The notes beneath the pieces were generated by a model. It did no database searches. It had not been told where the DNA came from and saw only the letters and a list, made by a program, of their open reading frames with translations. DNA of 64,000 bases from Adenophora triphylla var. japonica (Eukaryota; Streptophyta; Magnoliopsida; Asterales; Campanulaceae), in NCBI GenBank assembly GCA_022495995.1, contig JAFEMH010005396.1:1-64000 (forward strand). Reading direction: 5' to 3'. Positions within the stretch are counted from its first letter, which is position 1; each line of letters starts with the position of its first letter. Of this stretch, positions 52,572 through 61,885 are shown piece after piece. Made by a program: the position numbers and the translations under genes.

Positions 52572-54324
52572 TGTGAATGAACGCTCGCCCAAAAAAAACT
52601 TGTTTTTGAATGTGATGATAAGTTTTGTAAATTTCGGTTTTTGGGGGTCGCCAAGCCGTTTTTAAAGGAAAACATTGAAAAACCAATTTTTACGAGAATT
52701 TTGGGTTCGGGAGTCTGGTTACGTGTTTGGGAAGAACTAGAGAGCTCACCCAACACGCCTCTTTCGAGACTTTAAATCAACATCGGACAATTGTGGACAT
52801 TCAAAGTGTGTGTGCAATATGTGTCGATGAGCAAGGCATGTAAATTTGGCATTTCATTTGATGATGTAAAGACTGGATACAACTTGTGGGCCATGACAGG
52901 GGGCCACACCCTTTACACATTTATGATTTTCATAACAAGGCAGAAGGTTAAGACAATATGCTCAGGAAGCTCCGATGTCGTCCGACACAGGACTTCCCAG
53001 AAAGAGGATGTCGGACGACAGGATGCCTCATGGTCAGATTGTCTTTTACAATGACCAAGCTATTTTGGAACTGGAATAACATTTATTTCTCCTATTGAAG
53101 ACACTATTTGAAGGTCTAAGCTCAGTTTGGAGGTTGATTGGAGTAGACAAAGTCATGATTGACTTTTAATGATACGGATGTCATATGACATAGAACATCC
53201 GAAGTCGTCTATGTCATGTGGCAAACCGCCTCCATTACGTGGATCGCACCCAAACAGACCTTAGGCACCCAAATAGTGGCTCATGAGCCAAAGAATGCTT
53301 AAGTAAACTTTGAGTTACTAAGGGGGATAAATCTGACAGATCTGAAGTCCAAGAAAGACTTTATAGTCTTCTGGGAGCTCCATGTCGTATGACACAGGAT
53401 CTCCAGAGAGTCCTGTGTCGTCCGACAGGAGTGGCCTATATGAGTGCCCTTCAGTCTGTTTGATTCCTCCTTTATTCTCAAGGCAAACCAAGCATCTTTA
53501 TTAACTGTAAGCAGTAATATAACAGTATTATGTGAGTATTATGGGAGGATCACATGGCTTTAGTGGCCAAATGTGATAAATCACATGTTTATGGCCACTT
53601 TGAAGTAGCCATCACCTCCTAACTCAATGTAAATGAGCAAAGATCTAAACTTTATTGATGTTAATGCCACCAAATGTCCAGATCTGAGGTGGGGAGAAGT
53701 GAATATTGAAGATTCACTTCTCCACCACCTTTATCATGCAAAAATCCCGATTTCTACATAATATTAAAGCAAGTAAGCATGCAAGGTAGTATAAATGTAT
53801 GGAAGAGTTATTTAAAGAGAGAGAAAGGTTTAGTGACTACCTATTGTAGTCCACAAGGTAAGATCACCAGTAGTATGGTGTCCACCCCTTCAACACTCCA
53901 ACAAAGAGGGTTTCTTTAGGTCTTGGCCTTGGTGTATGTGTGTGTGTGAGGAGGGAGGTGAGTGTGTGGGTATTAGAGAGAGAGAGAGAGACACTATTTG
54001 TGCAGAGTTTCCCCTCTATTATACTGGTATCCTCCCAATCCTCTCTAAAGTTCCCCTCAAATGACCAGCCATGCCTTGTATTTATAGGCAGGCTGATAGG
54101 AAGGCCTATGTCCTCCGACAGAGGCAGTTAAACCGCCTTAGTGTCGTCCCATGTCGGACGACAGCGTACATCATTTTGACATACTTGGGCCGAATGGCTG
54201 GCAGGCCCAATGGGTTGGATGGGCTATGGGATAATTTGACTTATTTTGCTTCTTTAGCAATTATGTAAGCCCAAAAATCAATTAAAGTGGACCCAAAACA
54301 TGAGTTCGGGTCGGGGTACTCACA
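52572..54324 (-). repeat. Element F 3' LTR
   Basis: Bounded by TGTGAATGAACG and GGGGTACTCACA on the plus strand, so on the minus strand it begins TGTGAGTACCCC, related to the C LTR start TGTAAGTACCCC. 1753 bp. No partner is in the window, so the ends are inferred from the E interruption, the polypurine tract and similarity to C. An AG dinucleotide run lies at about 53970-53992. Confidence 0.82.
52976..54163 (-). promoter_or_regulatory. Element F LTR promoter: paired TGTCG-N2-CGACA motifs and TATA box
   Basis: Inverted-repeat words fall in pairs 33 bp apart: TGTCGTCCGACA 52976 with TGTCGGACGACA 53009; TGTCATATGACA 53179 with TGTCATGTGGCA 53212; TGTCGTATGACA 53383 with TGTCGTCCGACA 53416; TGTCCTCCGACA 54109 with TGTCGTCC 54142, the last overlapped by TGTCGGACGACA at 54152. 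On the minus strand a TATA box, CCTATAAATACAAGG (54074-54088), lies just downstream of the 54109 copy, about 23 bp away. The motif recurs upstream of both antisense genes. Confidence 0.78.
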
Positions 54325-54336
54325 GAGCCCCTCGGC
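54325..54336 (-). promoter_or_regulatory. Element F polypurine tract
   Basis: GCCGAGGGGCTC on the minus strand, directly before the LTR start TGTGAGTACC. It is preceded by CGACCCCACTTC, also found before the C 3' LTR. Confidence 0.75.
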
Positions 54337-54419
54337 GATGTCACTTCCATGGGAAGTGGGGTCGTCGACACAATGAGAATCCCGAACCGAACACGAACGG
54401 CATGGAAAGAGATGACCAA

Positions 54420-55440
54420 GATGGTTGAGTGGCTGGACCTTCTGTAGGAAGGATTCCTACGTATCCCGTGGGGGAATCAAGACAAATCGTGGTTCGACAA
54501 AGATGGACGTTTGCATCCTGGGGGAATCGACCATGATGGTCATGCGGCTGGACCTTTTATGAAACGGATTCCTACGTATCCCGTGGGGAATCAAGCCGAT
54601 TCGTAGTTCGTCAAAGATGGGGTGCCAATGAAAGGCCACGGGCTTTGTACCCAAAATTGACTGTTCCAAGGGGAGTCACCCCAATGATGGGCGTTTGTAC
54701 CCGAGATCGACTGTTCCAAGGGGAGTCACCCCGAAGATGGGCGTTTGCACCCGAGATCGACTGTTCCAAGGGGAGTCACCCCGAAGATGGGCGTTTGTAC
54801 CCAAGGTTGACTGTTGAATGGGGAGTCATCCCGAAGATGGGTGTTTGCACCTGAGATTGACTTGTTCCGAGGGGAGTCACCCCGAAGATGGGTGTTTGCA
54901 CCCGAGATTGACTGTTCCGAGGGGAGTCACCCCGAAGATGGGCGTTTGTACCCAAGATTGACTGTTCCAAGGGGAGTCATCCCGCGATTATGACTTTTTT
55001 CTTTGGGAGTCACCCGCGAATTTGACTATTTTGATGGGGAGTCACCCCGCGAATTTGACTGTTTTCTTTGGGAGTCACCCGCGAATTCGACTGTTTTAAT
55101 GGGGAGTCACCCCGAAGATGGGTGTTTGCACTCGAGATTGACTATTCCAAGGGGAGTCACCCCGAAGATGGGCGTTTACACCCGAGATCGACTGTTCCAA
55201 GGGGAGTCACCCCGCAGAATTTGACTGTTTCTTGGGAGTCACCCAAGATTTTGACTTTTTTTTTTGGGAGTCACCCGCGAATTTGACTTTCTTTCTTTGG
55301 GAAGTCACCCCGTGAATTTGACTGTTTCTTTGGGAGTCACCCGCGATTTTGACTATTTTTCTTTGGGAAGTCACCCGCGAATTTCTACTGTGTGGGAAAT
55401 CTGTACGGTCTTTCCGAACCGGGTAGTTTAAAGCCATTCC
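54420..55440. repeat. Element F tandem repeats upstream of the 3' LTR
   Basis: GGATTCCTACGTATCCC occurs at 54451-54467 and 54566-54582. From about 54655 to 55220 a unit of roughly 51 bp built on GGGGAGTCACCCCGAAGATG and CCCGAGATTGACTGTTCC repeats about nine times. It then degenerates into shorter units based on GGGAGTCACCCGCGAATTTG to about 55385. One copy of the C 58-bp unit, reverse complemented (ACGGTCTTTCCGAACCGGGT), ends the block at 55437. Open frames across the array are period artefacts. Confidence 0.82.
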
Positions 55441-55578
55441 GGGCTATTTTCTGTGATAACTGAGAGAGGTGGGCTTTTGAACCCAAATGAATTGATGAAT
55501 TTTGATGATAGGCAGCCAAGATAGGCTGACTGAATTGATCACGGGCAAAAGGGGAAAATCACCCTTCTGGGCCATGGA

Positions 55579-55590
55579 TGTCATCCGACA
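55579..55590 (+). promoter_or_regulatory. Single TGTCATCCGACA motif upstream of F aORF1
   Basis: One mismatch from the LTR motif TGTCGTCCGACA, about 150 bp upstream of the aORF1 ATG at 55738. I found no second copy at the 33-bp spacing and no clear TATA box. Confidence 0.5.
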
Positions 55591-55737
55591 AGGGGAGTTT
55601 CCCAAGCTGTTTTAATTAAAACAGTTTGGGTCTTAAGACAGACCTAAAATTAGAGTGCCGCCGAGTCCAGAGAGAGGGAAAGAGAGAAAATTTTGAAAAT
55701 TTCTTCCTCCCATTTTGATTTCAATCCAAAATTGACA

Positions 55738-58113
55738 ATGCCTCCGCGAGCGGAATCGAGGAAGAATGTGCAACGATCACTATCCGTGAGGAGGAAGCTC
55801 GTCGATCGGAACAAACGCAAGAAGTTTCCGGAGGGGAATGGGCTCTACTCGAGCCTTGATTTGCATTCTTCCACGATGGAACGGATGGGGGTAAGCATTT
55901 TTAAAACATTAACCCTTTCGAAATTTGATTTCTAGGGCTTGAGCTTGAATTTGGGGGAAATCGCACCCAAAGGGCAATTGCATGCTTGGCATGAAATGCA
56001 TTGTTTTGAAAAGATTTTTTTTTCTTTTTCTGTTTTTCTTCTTTTGAAAGAATTTGGTGATTTTTGAAAATGCACATGAATGCACCTATTGTTATGAGTA
56101 TGGTTTTTGATACCTATGTTGTGCTTACCTGCAGGCTTTGCGGACCAAGGGGTCCCCTGAGGCGATTGCGACCATTTGGGGCCTTCTTCCTGGCTCTTCT
56201 GATTTGCCGGGTAGTCCCAAGGGCCTAGTCTTTGCTGCTGGTCTTGGACCATTTTTCACTGCTGTTGGAGATTTTGGGGACACATCGAGGAGCGTGGAGC
56301 TGGTGCGAGCCTACAGGCAGTATTGGTGGGACTCTACCCACACTTTCCATCTATCTTGGGGTGAGTCGACCATCACTCCCTATGACTTTACTGCTATCAC
56401 CGGTCTGCAGTTTACGGACAGGCCCATCTCCTCTGAGGACCCTGGTGTGCTGAGCACGGACGCTATCCAGGCATTGACTGGCATGACCCTTCGTGGGAAG
56501 GGTAATTGGGTTTCGTTGGCGGATTTGCACTCGGCTTTGACACATCAGTGCCGTCTCTTTTTTGAGGATGCCGCTACAGTTACGGCTGAGCAGTTGGCGA
56601 GAGCCTTTGTCTGGGCCGGGTTTTCTGATACCCTGTTCTATAATGCCTCTACGACGGCATTGACCCTTCTGCTGGAGCCTCTTAGAGATTGGAGCCAGGT
56701 GTCCACTTTTTTCATGGGGAGAAGATGGTTTGGCCCAGGTGTATAGAGGCCTGGATGAGGTGAGTAGAGGCAGTGTGACCTCTTTGGATTTTTATCAGAC
56801 TGTGCTGGAGGTATGCCCTTTGCTTTTCGCAACTTGACAACTGCATTGACCTTTTTTGTCATCATTCATTTACTGTTGCTGCACACTGAAAACTTTTGTT
56901 TTTTGATTTCAGGTGTGGGCTTATGAGGTGTTTGGCTGTTATGCCTGGACTGTTGCTGAGAGGATTGCGGCTGACTTATTCCCTGCTATCCGCCGATGGA
57001 CTTTTGGAGCTAGGGAGAGCAGGAGAGTGGACGGGGTGAAGCCCCGGAAGACGGCCTGCTACCACGATACGATGATTGCTCTGAGGGGTACCCCTGCTGG
57101 TTTGAGGTTGTTCCCTTGGCATGGTAGGTATGGCGAGGATGTGGTTGGTGATGCTGCCCTGGTGACCAGGACGAGGAGGCTTCTGATCGGCCTAGAGGGA
57201 GATGCCCTATACTTGGGGGAGAGAGTCTGTAGGCAGCATGGTTATGGCGCTGCCGCCCGCGTTCCTCATGATCCTCCTGCGGGGATATGGCATATTCGGG
57301 CCTTGCCTGACTTGGAGCGGCTACGGACTGGCATTGATGCTGCAGAGCTTTCTGATGAGGGGGATTATGCCCAGTTTGTCTTCACCCGGTTGGTGACTCC
57401 TCAGGTTATGGCTGCCAGGAGGGCAGCGGGGATGCAGATACCGGCGCCTCCCCGGTTTTTTGAGTATGAGGCTGGGGGCGCCATTCGCCGTTCCTCTTTT
57501 GACATGTCTGAGACTCATCCGCACTTACGGCTTCCTCGCGGGACTACTTCTGTGAGCGATCTTTTCATGTTTGTTGATTCGTTCAAGCTTTTAACTGCAT
57601 TTCTGTTCGCATTGATTGCTTCTGACTGCCTTTTCTGTTTTCATTGAACAGGTCCCAGCCAAGACGTTCAGGGTGGTGGCCAAGGCGCTCACCGGTGCTG
57701 TGAAGATGCTGCGCCAGTTTCAGAGGAGCGCGGATCATTGGAAGGGGAGATGCAGCTCCCAACCTGGTGACGTCGTGCCTCCGAAGAAGAGGCCTAGGCC
57801 GACTTTGGCTCCTTCTGGTTCACAGGCGGGCGGTTCGAGTCAGCAGCCCCAGCGTGATGTCGATGATGGCGAGGATGACCCTTATCAGCCCCCTTTCTCC
57901 ACCGTGCCCGAGTGGCATGGGTATTATGCTGAGCCCCAGCCTTGGGCCCAGTATGAGGATGATTCAGACGGTGAGATCCATGAGGTGCCGGAGGGTGGCG
58001 ACGATGGCCAGGAGCAGAGCGGCTCCGAGGAGGAAGTGGGCAGCGTCCAGGATGACAGCGGCTCCGAGGAGGACGAGGAGGATGATTCCGGCGACGACTC
58101 TGAGTCGGAGTGA
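55738..58113 (+). CDS. Element F antisense gene aORF1, four exons (plant-mobile-domain-like)
   Basis: Plus-strand gene antisense to F pol. Exons: 55738-55890, 56135-56811, 56913-57551, 57652-58113, with GT-AG introns of 244, 101 and 100 bp, all in phase 0. Exon 1 is very basic (RRKLVDRNKRKKFPEG). Exon 2 has AYRQYWWDSTHTFHLSWGES followed by TITPYDFTAITGL, the plant-mobile-domain-like signature, and TAEQLARAFVWAGFSDTLFY. Exon 3 has VWAYEVFGCYAWTVAERIAA and RRLLIGLEGDALYLGERVC. Exon 4 ends in an acidic tail. One frameshift near 56710-56720 hides GLAQVYRGLDEVSRGSVTS; otherwise about 640 residues are open. Plant mobile domain proteins (MAIN, MAIL1) act in silencing and genome stability; a role here is inferred only. 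Confidence 0.8.
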
Positions 58114-58542
58114 CCACGACGGTCCCCTTTTGTCATGCTTTGACTCTTTTAGGAGAGAGAAGAAATGCATGCACTGTTTTTGTTCTTTTGGATTGTAAAA
58201 ACAGATATTTGATTGCTTTTGTACTTTGTCAACCAAAACATTTGTTTATTTATGTATTTGGTAGTTTATATGCATGAGTTCGTCCCGAGAAAGGCACAAA
58301 ATGGTAGCTTTTGATGTGATTGGGTGTTTTTGCGGTTTTGTATGCATTGGGTGACATTTATATGTCTGTGGGGGTGTTGGATGTGTCGGATCCTCTCCCG
58401 CGGGCTTGATGAGCGAGGGGGAGTGTTTATGTATGATTTTCTGACGTTTTGGACAGGTTTGGGTAAGTTTTTTGAGCAAGCATTGGGCTGCTAAGGATTG
58501 CTTTGCGGTTGCATTCTTTGGTGTTCTCGATGGAACTCTCCA
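58114..58542. other. Element F spacer between aORF1 and aORF2
   Basis: Contains the 3' untranslated part of aORF1 (T-rich, with TTTGTTTATTTATGTATTTGG near 58242) and no further gene. The promoter of aORF2 follows. Confidence 0.55.
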
Positions 58543-58644
58543 TGTCGTCCGACACAGACTTCATGGAGCCTCCATGTCGTCCGACGGGGAGGGTGCAGGA
58601 GACGGGTTTCTTGATCGGCAAGCTCCCCAAAGACTTTATAAAAG
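58543..58644 (+). promoter_or_regulatory. Putative aORF2 promoter of element F
   Basis: TGTCGTCCGACA at 58543-58554 and TGTCGTCCGACG at 58575-58586 start 32 bp apart. Both are preceded by CTCCA, as in the LTR copy at 53378. TATAAAAGG (58637-58645) lies 50 bp further and about 95 bp before the aORF2 ATG at 58740, so this is a plausible core promoter. Confidence 0.72.
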
Positions 58645-58739
58645 GCAGACTCGTAAACAGCTCATTCCAGCAGTCACAACAGGCTTCAATCTTGCCTTCC
58701 ACCTCAAAATTAGCCCAAAGATTCGATCTTTGACCCAAA

Positions 58740-60298
58740 ATGGAGCATTACAATGACAGATCTAAGATCAAAGAGCGCCAATTTCATTCTGATCTCATAG
58801 ATCTAACCCGCCATCACCGTAGCAATAATAGGAGGGTTATCGACCAACGATATGGGTTGAGATGCGTCTGGACATTAAAGGAGTGGGCGGTAGATTGGAA
58901 TCTTCTCCGGGCCGCATCCAGATACTGGGACTGTGAGAGACACGTCTTCAACCTCTCGTATAATGATCTTACACCCATCATTGTGCACTGACCGGGGGAG
59001 CTGATCTTAGAGATGCGGTCTTCCCACGGGATCCACGACCCTTGACTGAGCAGTTGGCCGATTTCTTAGGATTTCACACCGAGCAGGTGGCCCGATCGAT
59101 TCTCGACACATCCTTTGTTGACCTGGCCCAGATAGCTCGATTGGCTGTATCGCATCCGGAGCTGTTTGACCCATCCACAGCTATGGACATTTTTATGCTG
59201 ATTATGATCTCCCTGTACTGCTTTTGTGAGTACGACGGGGTGTGCTCCGGTTTACTGCTGGGAGTCATTAAACAGATGCGGGGTTCTCGAGGCACCCCAT
59301 TGGCTGATATTCGACCCGGGCAGGGAGAGAGAGATTTAGTTCCCCTTTTGCTGGCGGAGACTTATTATGGGATGGACCAACTGGCTGGAGGGTCATTGCA
59401 CATGGGACGTGGCAACCCCAGTCTCTTGTCATTGTGGCTCTTTGAGCGGTTAAGACTCATCTCCCCATTACCTGTAGGGCAGACCGCATCACCTTGGGTC
59501 ACGCAGCAGAGGCGAGTAGCTCCGGAGGCTTCTCAAGAGAGTTGGCAGAGGCGACTGGCCAGGTATACTACCACTGATATCCAGTACTGGGTTCCTGGAT
59601 GGAGGCTTAAGACCATGAGCGGCAGGCAGGATGACTCTACTGTAGTGAGGCTGCCGGGATTACACTTCTCATCATTCAGTATCCCCTTGCTTGTTCAGAG
59701 GTATTATGGATATCCACAGCAGGCTGTCGATGGGTTCAGAGAGCAGAAGGCCCGGGATACCGTTCCTCTTGACATGACTGATGTCCAGACTCTCAGGTTC
59801 TTTGCCAGGGCCTTTTAAGGAGCAGCTTTTCCCGCTAACACACTGATACGGAAGACCCAAGGAATCACATATTTGTCCACCATGTATCTCATTTGGTATG
59901 AGGAGCAGATGGGACCAGTTCAGCACACCATCGAAGCATATTGCCGAGGGATCCGAGGAGGAGACCAATCTAGCCGAGAGCTACGCGATGCTGAGGCACA
60001 GGCTGACCCTGACAACGTGACTGATGATCCGGCAGCGGATTTTGAGAGACTCATAGAGAGGAGAACAGAGATGAGGGATGACCCTGAAGTTATGGCTTGG
60101 AGGACAGCTCTGAGAGAGGAAAGGGCTGCCCAGGCGGCACTGAGAGCTGCCAGATTGGTTGACTCACCGACTCGTATCATTCCTGGGCTGGGACGACGGG
60201 AGACAGAGTTGTTTGGGATAGCTAAGCCAAAGACCTCCCGAGGACCGAGGAAGAGGAAGAAGAAGGGTGCTAGTTCGGGAGTGACTAGGATTAGGTGA
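58740..60298 (+). pseudogene. Element F antisense gene aORF2 (plant-mobile-domain-like)
   Basis: From the ATG at 58740: a charged start, RCVWTLKEWAVDWNLLRAAS, YWDCERHVFNLSYNDLTP. A deletion or frameshift near 58980 follows; in the new frame LTGGADLRDAVFPRDPRPL and TEQLADFLGFHTEQVARSIL continue, then LLSLWLFERLRLISPLPVGQ and VVRLPGLHFSSFSIPLLVQR. A TAA at 59816 interrupts; the same frame resumes with YLIWYEEQMGPVQHTIEAYC, a charged helix (ERRTEMRDDPEVMAWRTALR) and a basic end (RGPRKRKKKGASSG). No introns are needed. It matches C aORF2 throughout. Between the two, the conserved TFEDFRAL phrase seen in C falls in the damaged spot. Function unknown; basic tail suggests nuclear or nucleic-acid contact. 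Confidence 0.75.
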
Positions 60299-60863
60299 CC
60301 TATCATTGTATCCCTTATCGCCGACACAGACAATTTAGATGTTCTTTTTAAAAGATATTATTTCTGCTAATGTTAATGAGTCGAGAGTAAACCGTGCTTG
60401 AACTCATCAATGAATGTATTAATGTGATGAAAGTTGAAATTACTTCAGAACTTAATCAAGACACATTTTGGTAATCACAAATACAACTGTTGACAGGATT
60501 TGGTGATTTTTATGATTTTTAGACCGAACCGCGAACGGCTGCCTACGTTCCCCTTTAACAGAATGGACTAAGGGGCTCAGGTCTCCGTAGTTCATCCCAA
60601 TTAACTTTGTGTTTAAGAAAGGGATAGATAGAAGGGGGACAAATGGTGCAACCCTGTTTTTTACCTAGACCGCCCGTTTTTAGGGTTTTCGGCCTAGTTG
60701 GGTATGTTCTTTTAGCACCGAGCGCGCCCTTTGTTTTACACGGACTGCCTTTTGAGAGGTTTTCAGTCTCGTCTGGGTACATTATTTTCGCGCTTTTGTT
60801 TTTCTTTCTTTTTTTTTCTCTTCTTTTTTTTTTCTTTTTTTTTTATAGAGGGGGAGACTCGAT
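60299..60863. other. Element F spacer between aORF2 and the pol 3' end
   Basis: Separates two convergent transcription units. No gene seen. A long T and TTC run lies at about 60795-60846, which on the minus strand is an A and GAA run just after pol. Confidence 0.6.
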
Positions 60864-61740
60864 TCAGACGTAATAGCGGCGCAGTTTGTCGCCGTTCACC
60901 GGGTGCATGAAGGGATTACCATCCAAATCTGTCAACTTCATTGCTCCGCCAGAGAAGATCTCTTTTACCAGATACGGGCCAACCCAGATTGGAGCCCACT
61001 TGCCCAAAGGACTGAATTAATTCGGCGGCTTTTCTTTTAGGACCAAATCACCCACTTTTATGTCGCGGGGATGTACCTTCTTGTCAAAGGCCCTAGCCAT
61101 GCGCTTCTGATAAGCCCGGATGTGCTCCATCGCCTTAAGCCTTCGCTCGTCTAGAAGAGCTAACTCATCATGTCGACTCTGAAGCCAGTCTATTTCGTTG
61201 ACTTCATTTTCAAGTAGGACCCGTAGAGAGGGTATCTCTAACTCAATGGGTAAAATGGCATCCATTCCGTATGTCAAAGCGAATGGGGTTTCACCGGTGG
61301 CCATTCTCACTGAAGTACGGTAGCCCCAAAGTGCTATGTGAAGCTTCTCAGGCCAATCCCGGCTCCTTTCAGCCATCTTCCGGATGATCCTTTCTAGGTT
61401 CTTGTTCGCGGCCTCGACAGCACCATTGGTTTGAGGGCGATAAGGGGATGATTTGTGTCGCTTGATTCTGAATTCTGCGAGCAGTTCGTCGGTGTGTCCC
61501 TCGAAGTGTGACCCATTGTCTGAGATGATCTCATTTGGAACCCCGTATCGGCACAGAATGTTTTCTTTTATAAAACGGGCCACCTTTTTCGAGTTGAGGA
61601 CTTTGTAGGACGCCGCTTCAACCCATTTGGTGAAGTAATCCACAGCGACCAACATGAATTCGTGCCCGTTACTGCCGGCAGGAGTTATCTTTCCAATAAC
61701 GTCGATCCCCCAAGTTACGAATGGCCAAGGAGTGCTCATA
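60864..61740 (-). pseudogene. Element F integrase
   Basis: Minus-strand frame with WGIDVIGKITPAGSNGHEFM (first Asp), ISDNGSHFEGHTDELLAEF (second Asp), TNGAVEAANKNLERIIRKM (Glu), then a conserved middle (WGYRTSVRMATGETPFALTY) and DIKVGDLVLKEKPPN. A TAA at about 61016 interrupts before the GPY-like module (GPYLVKEIFSGGAMKL, about 60940); the same frame then ends PFMHPVNGDKLRRYYV at 60864. Apart from that stop the catalytic domain is complete. Confidence 0.85.
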
Positions 61741-61885
61741 CAGTAGAGATCATGGGGAAGTATATGGTTGAGATTGGAGAACCGCTGACACTTATCTCAG
61801 GTTCGCACAAACTGAATACAGTCAGTTTCCATGGAGATCCAATAATAACCCATCCTGAGTATGCTGAACATCAAGGCTCGGGCGT
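61741..61885 (-). pseudogene. Element F integrase zinc-binding domain (broken)
   Basis: The text reads HGGACGPHMNARALMFSILR and MGYYWISMETDCIQFVRT, then a TGA where the first zinc cysteine stands in C and E, then DKCQRFSNLNHILPHDLYCM. A frameshift near 61895 separates it from the upstream frame, apparently a short duplication in GAAGAAGTGAAGAAG. Confidence 0.75.

Noticed and set aside
53940..54268. Short open frames in the F LTR
   Set aside because: Too short, repeat-driven (AG and GTGT runs), no similarity to the other genes.
54457..55286. Open frames over the F 51-bp repeats
   Set aside because: Frame openness follows the 51-bp period (a multiple of three).
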